A stretch of DNA of 64,000 bases. It comes from Aplectana chamaeleonis (lineage: Eukaryota; Nematoda; Chromadorea; Rhabditida; Cosmocercidae). Position numbers and translations under genes: made by a program. The stretch spans positions 1-64,000 of the forward strand of contig JAPDOI010001219.1 in assembly GCA_029168955.1 (NCBI GenBank), read 5' to 3'. The notes below the pieces were generated by a model. It saw nothing but the letters and a program-made list of their open reading frames with translations, made no database searches and was not told where the DNA came from. Within the stretch, counting starts at the first letter, position 1. Every line of letters starts with the position of its first letter. Below are positions 60,726 to 64,000 of the stretch, piece after piece.

Positions 60726-60988
60726 CAGACACGAGGGACGCGTTACAAGAAAAAACGCGAATTTTAGCTAAGCTTCCGCCGATCTAACTTCTTGTTAATT
60801 TTCAATCGATTTGGCTCTAAATTTTGTCAGCGGGTGTCTTCTAGACTCTTCCTCACTTATATCCAGACGGAAATCTCTAGAAAATTTTGTTTTACAGGTT
60901 TTATTAACTACTTTACACAAAATTTCTGGGTGATCACAAAGTGCCAGGCAAAATTAAATCCTCTCCAACTAAGCTTCGCGGCTGGAGC
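60726..60988 (-). repeat. Giant element, right terminal module
   Basis: Inverted partner of 42494-42740, ending at GCGGCTGGAGC. Outside it (60989 on) the homology stops, defining the outer boundary. The left and right flanks share no obvious target duplication. Confidence 0.8.
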
Positions 60989-61598
60989 GATTCTTAGCTT
61001 CCCCTGAGCTACCAAAGCTGTAGTTGGGAACTCTCCATGCGACGACAAGGTCCATGCGCTACATGGCACCTTTCACCTCAGCTTGGTACAAAATGCGTGC
61101 ACTCGATCTTAAGCCTTCATTAACATGTTCTTTTCAGCTTTCCATTACCTCGATTAATCCTCCGAACAACGCCTTCTTTCTCACTTCCCACTGAATGACG
61201 CCAATTTCACTCACCAGACGCCTACCTTCAGGTAATGCACCTACATCTCAACACCTTTGTAGTTCAATTTTAATCGCTTACTAAGTGACAAAGCGTCGCG
61301 ATTTAGACGATTGCCCTTTACTCAACCGATCAGCACATTACCGCAAACAACGGGAAATCGAGCCGAAAGCACGCGGACTTTTACCGTCAATTGTGAATCT
61401 TCACTGGCGCTGTGACCGTAAACCTCGTCCAGGATGCTTGTTAAACTGGTGAGTTGTCTGTTAGTGCTGTCTATAAACGACTTTCAGTGTATCAATACAA
61501 AGCTATTTTTTGGATTATGTTTCGCTTCATCGTCCTCTCATCATTACGAAAAAACGGTACCGCATTCTATACATAGCAGTTGAGCAGAGCGGCGCTGG
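60989..61598. other. Unassigned sequence
   Basis: No supported gene or repeat. Composition is ordinary, with no frames over 70 codons of interest. Confidence 0.3.
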
Positions 61599-61668
61599 GG
61601 CTCCGGTGGTGCAGTGCGATAAGGCGCTCCCCGGAAAGGAATATGCTGGTTCAATCTCGCCCGGAGCC
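61599..61668 (+). tRNA. tRNA-like sequence (tRNA pseudogene or head of a tRNA-derived SINE)
   Basis: A 70-base segment opens with GGCTCCG and closes with CGGAGCC, giving a perfect 7-bp acceptor stem. TGGTGCAGTGCGATAAGG fits the A-box/D-arm and GGTTCAATCTC is close to a B-box/T-loop. The anticodon arm is too short and does not fold into a standard 5-bp stem, and the T-stem pairs poorly. A functional tRNA is therefore unlikely. A tRNA-derived SINE head or tRNA pseudogene fits better. Confidence 0.45.
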
Positions 61669-61894
61669 AAGGTTTTGCGGATCAACCTAACACCTTTTGT
61701 GTAAACATACCATAACGTGCACTGCGACGTTAAACTGCAGTTACGGCAAAAAAACTTCCAAAAATCGTGTAAGACTATACATAGAATGTTGCTCAGTTGG
61801 CGTAAGAACCACCGTTCACAACAGAACAAATGTACATCGGAAGCACCGTCGTCGCTCTTTTCGGACGTTCCGTATTGGTTGAACATAAAAGTAG

Positions 61895-62010
61895 GTCAAC
61901 GACTATTCGGAAAACGAATATTCGGCCATTATCGAATATTCTGAGTAATTCAAAATCTCCGTATTGTCAATGTTCAAAAATTCGGAAAGAATTTATTCGT
62001 TAGATAGACT
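61895..62010. repeat. ATTCG-rich degenerate repeat
   Basis: Repeated ATTCGG, GAATATTCGG and ATCGAATATTCT motifs resemble the stretch at 45400-45900 in the giant element's core and the palindrome at 42447. It could be the subterminal region of an old DNA element. Confidence 0.35.
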
Positions 62011-62376
62011 CCAACTCGCAAACATATCCATCTTCCATTTCTAGTGGGTCTTGGCATTTCTCATCAGAAACGTTTTCTTTTTTCTCTTCCGACAAATCTA
62101 TTCCCGTCATTTTTTCGGGTTTCTACTTTTAGTGTGGCGGGATTGTTCTATCCCGGAAGTCTCATCTGTCACTGTGTATTTTCTTGAAAAATCAGATCGA
62201 AAGCTTCTTTACATCCGAAATTTATTGAAGCGATGTTTCTGGTGTGGTAAAACACTTTTTTAAGCCTGTGATAATCAAATACATAGCAACAACTAGTCAA
62301 TTAGCAGGGTCGTAGTCAACAATCCAAGCACTAACCAAACTGGGTCCAGCCACTGTGAACACTTTCTACATAGTGG

Positions 62377-62862
62377 TTAAAGGCAGTGTTCACGATGGAA
62401 AAGTGGCCCGTTTTTCTGGCAAACACGCTAAGCCCTGGGTCTTTCTAAATAGATCAAGAACGGAAATACAAAAACGCATGCCAGAGCAAGGGCAAAATCC
62501 CCCGGCCAACCCATAGGCCGTCACTCCACCCACGTCATATAACAGTTGGGTCCTGCGTTCGTACAATCTTTTCGAGCTCGACAGTGGCAGGATGAGAGCT
62601 TAATTTCCGACGAGTAGCCCTGTTCTTCTTCTTCAATCTTAGCTTCTCTCTTCATTTAGGTCCGATTGAATATATTGGCTGCAAATGAAGTGAAGTTACA
62701 AGCCCTCGTACAACTCGGGTCCACCACACTTTCGTCGCTCAAGTTCAGTGCAATTTTGAGGGGCAATAACCTGTTCCCAGGGGGGTCCTCTACGATTCCT
62801 CGAGACAACACATGGAAATCAGTCCGGGACCGTTTCTCAAGATAGGAAAACTAAAAAACACG
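62377..62862 (+). mobile_element. TTAA-type element, right end missing
   Basis: The left tip TTAAAGGCAGTGTTCACGAT is intact at 62377. 62630-62860 aligns with 40100-40325 (CTTAGCTTCTCTCTT, TTGGCTGCAAA, AGTTACAAGCC, CTGTTCCCA, TTTCTCAAGATAGG). No matching right tip occurs before the window ends, so it is truncated or interrupted near 62.87 kb. Confidence 0.6.
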
Positions 62863-63094
62863 GTTCTGTGGTTCGAATGGCAGCTACCATGCATTCTGTT
62901 TCTTTTGTGGTGTTGTTCAACAGCAACCACTTTTCGAATTATTGTGGGCAAGGGGCCTACTCAGTACATTTTTCAGTACAGGATAAAGAGTAGAACACCC
63001 TAAGTTCAAATTAATCATTTACAAAAGTCTTCCCCCCGTGTCTGACAGCTATTTGCTGTTGCGAAAAATTTAAAGCTGACAGTTATATATGTGA

Positions 63095-63457
63095 GTGAGG
63101 GTGTTGTTTCCACTCGTAGCTCTTCCGGTTGGATTGGCTTCCAATCAACTCAAAAAGACCTCAGAAAAGAGTCCAGTGGCAAGGTTTCAAACACGAAAAA
63201 CACCCCTAATACTCTATCCAAAATGCGCGGGTGAATTCAGTCCAGTATTGGAGACGCACATTTCCTTTGGAAGAAAAGAATATTTACTCGTGTTGAGTTC
63301 CCTCTCAACGGCATCTCCTGTCTGCCGTCCTCGTTCTGATGTACCCATGGGAATTTGTTTGAGTGCTCCTGGAACGCATAGTGCTCCTCACAGCATGCTG
63401 TCCGGAATTGTTTTCAATCTGATCTCCATAATTCAATTGAAATTAGCAGGCATCTAA
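63095..63457 (+). other. Open frame of 120 codons without ATG start
   Basis: The frame is open from 63095 to a stop at about 63457 but begins at GTG, and a GTGAGT donor-like sequence overlaps its start. No domain is recognised. It could be an internal exon or chance. Confidence 0.2.
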
Positions 63458-63510
63458 ATAGAAAGTCCTCTTCGAATAATTTCACCTCTCGAGTCACCTG
63501 AATGCACTAG

Positions 63511-63786
63511 GGTTTTGATGGCAATGCTTTCCAGCGAGTACGAAACAATCTGGAGACAATTTTAGGATCGGGATCACATGTGGATGTGCTTGCTTTGGCC
63601 GATCTACTGCCTGCTATCGTTTCTGAAGCAGTCCGCCTGTGTCACCGTACACAGGTCACCAGTCCTAAGCAGCTGGACACACAGGTATGGTCTCCTTCAG
63701 GTTTAGTCCAAGCCACCGCCCAATCTGGGGTTCCTTTGATCTCGCGCTGCGACCTACCTCATCAACCCAGTCCACCCTCCCACTAG
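63511..63786 (+). CDS. Candidate host exon, function unknown
   Basis: After an in-frame TAG that also forms an acceptor-like CACTAG (63505-63510), an open frame reads GFDGNAFQRVRNNLETIL, then SHVDVLALADLLPAIVSEAV and RLCHRTQ, a helical, conserved-looking sequence. A CAG|GTATGG donor at 63685 would end a 174-bp exon (58 codons, phase 0 at both ends). Alternatively the frame stays open to TAG at about 63786. The protein-like texture is the best of any unassigned frame here, but I cannot name the family. Neighbouring exons may lie outside the window. Confidence 0.35.
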   Translation, partial: GFDGNAFQRVRNNLETILGSGSHVDVLALADLLPAIVSEAVRLCHRTQVTSPKQLDTQVWSPSGLVQATAQSGVPLISRCDLPHQPSPPSH

Positions 63787-64000
63787 ACCAAATTGTGCGC
63801 GGCGACTCTACGTGCAAAAGCCAGAAGCACTAGTCTGAAGAAACACACTGCTCATTAGAGACGCACAGACGCTAAAATCAGAGCGTCAGGCCGATTACAA
63901 TTCGGGTTGTCACCTGCTACGCGCGTTGCATAAAGCCATCCCGGTTTCTAAGTGAACGGAGAAAAATTACCGGGATAAAGTGAGAAAAACGGAAGTACCT
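63787..64000. other. Window end, nothing recognised
   Basis: No feature can be supported in the last ~210 bases. Confidence 0.3.

Larger units (their letters stand above)
42494..60988. mobile_element. Giant (18.5-kb) foldback element with satellite arms
   Basis: The two ends are inverted copies over ~250 bp: GCTTCCAGCCGC at 42494, and GCGGCTGGAGC ending at 60988. Shared blocks include GCCTGGCACTT, GTGATCAC, CCTGTAAAACAAA, TTTCTAGAGATTTCC, CTAGAAGACACCCGCTGACA, CCAAATCGATTGAAAATTAA and GATCGGCGGAAGCTTAGCTA. Inside each end lie, mirrored: a 7-bp tandem tract, a subterminal module, ~145-bp array A, ~42-bp array B and an inner inverted module. The centre holds two ~640-bp palindromic units around a 3.6-kb core. 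No target duplication or transposase was recognised. The layout is that of Foldback/Galileo-type elements, but the sequence family is unknown to me. An alternative is a segmental inverted duplication of satellite DNA; the half copy at 6221, which starts at the same tip, favours a mobile element. Confidence 0.8.

Overview
The window looks like repeat-rich intergenic DNA from a nematode, most likely a strongylid (hookworm-like) worm. The clues are the mix of mobile elements (an RTE-type retroelement of the kind common in hookworm assemblies, a second non-LTR element with a PHD finger, a Penelope-like GIY-YIG element, a mariner transposase, many foldback and miniature inverted-repeat elements) and nematode-style TTTTCAG splice acceptors. 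I see no bacterial gene organisation, no rRNA and no intact conserved host gene. Most open frames are low-complexity or accidental. Placement to genus is inference.

Layout. 0-9 kb: small elements, two decayed reverse-transcriptase (RT) fragments (1.65-2.5 kb plus, 5.3-5.7 kb minus), TTAA-flanked miniature elements and a half copy of the giant element described below (6.2-6.75 kb). 9.2-12.9 kb: a frameshifted RTE element on the minus strand between two diverged direct repeats. 13.4-17.1 kb: a second non-LTR pseudogene on the minus strand (PHD finger, endonuclease, RT), with a (TA)n tract inside its endonuclease. 17.8-18.2 kb: diverged satellite. 19.2-20.6 kb: a non-autonomous hAT element with 8-bp target duplications. 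21.4-22.1 kb: a possible small secreted host protein gene. 22.2-24.8 kb: a run of five or six foldbacks and hairpins. 24.8-26.6 kb: a GC-rich 42/84-bp minisatellite with a ~210-bp higher-order period. 27.3-27.6 kb: a (CA)n tract. 28-37 kb: sparse, with dispersed repeat copies and one weak exon candidate. 37.3-38.3 kb: the C-terminal part of a Penelope-like element. 39.8-40.3 kb: a TTAA element. 41.3-42.4 kb: a 5'-truncated mariner. 61-64 kb: a tRNA-like sequence, a dispersed repeat copy and an exon candidate.

The outstanding feature is 42,494-60,988. It is a single 18.5-kb inverted-repeat (foldback) structure. From each outer end inwards it has a ~250-bp terminal module, a 7-bp tandem tract, a ~115-bp subterminal module, an array of ~145-bp monomers (A), an array of ~42-bp monomers (B) and an inner inverted module. 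Inside lie two ~640-bp palindromic sub-elements flanking a 3.6-kb single-copy core. The arms are very unequal: about 4-5 versus ~60 A monomers, and ~18 versus ~49 B monomers. Most B monomers carry the palindrome TGATGACGTCATCA, which contains a perfect CRE/ATF site. The architecture resembles Drosophila Foldback/Galileo elements, but I recognise no known family or transposase. A half copy at 6.2 kb and a diverged B-like array at 17.8 kb suggest a dispersed family.

The arrays contain many 1-4 base insertions relative to their own consensus, which looks like residual long-read error. Exact copy numbers and frames there should be treated with caution.
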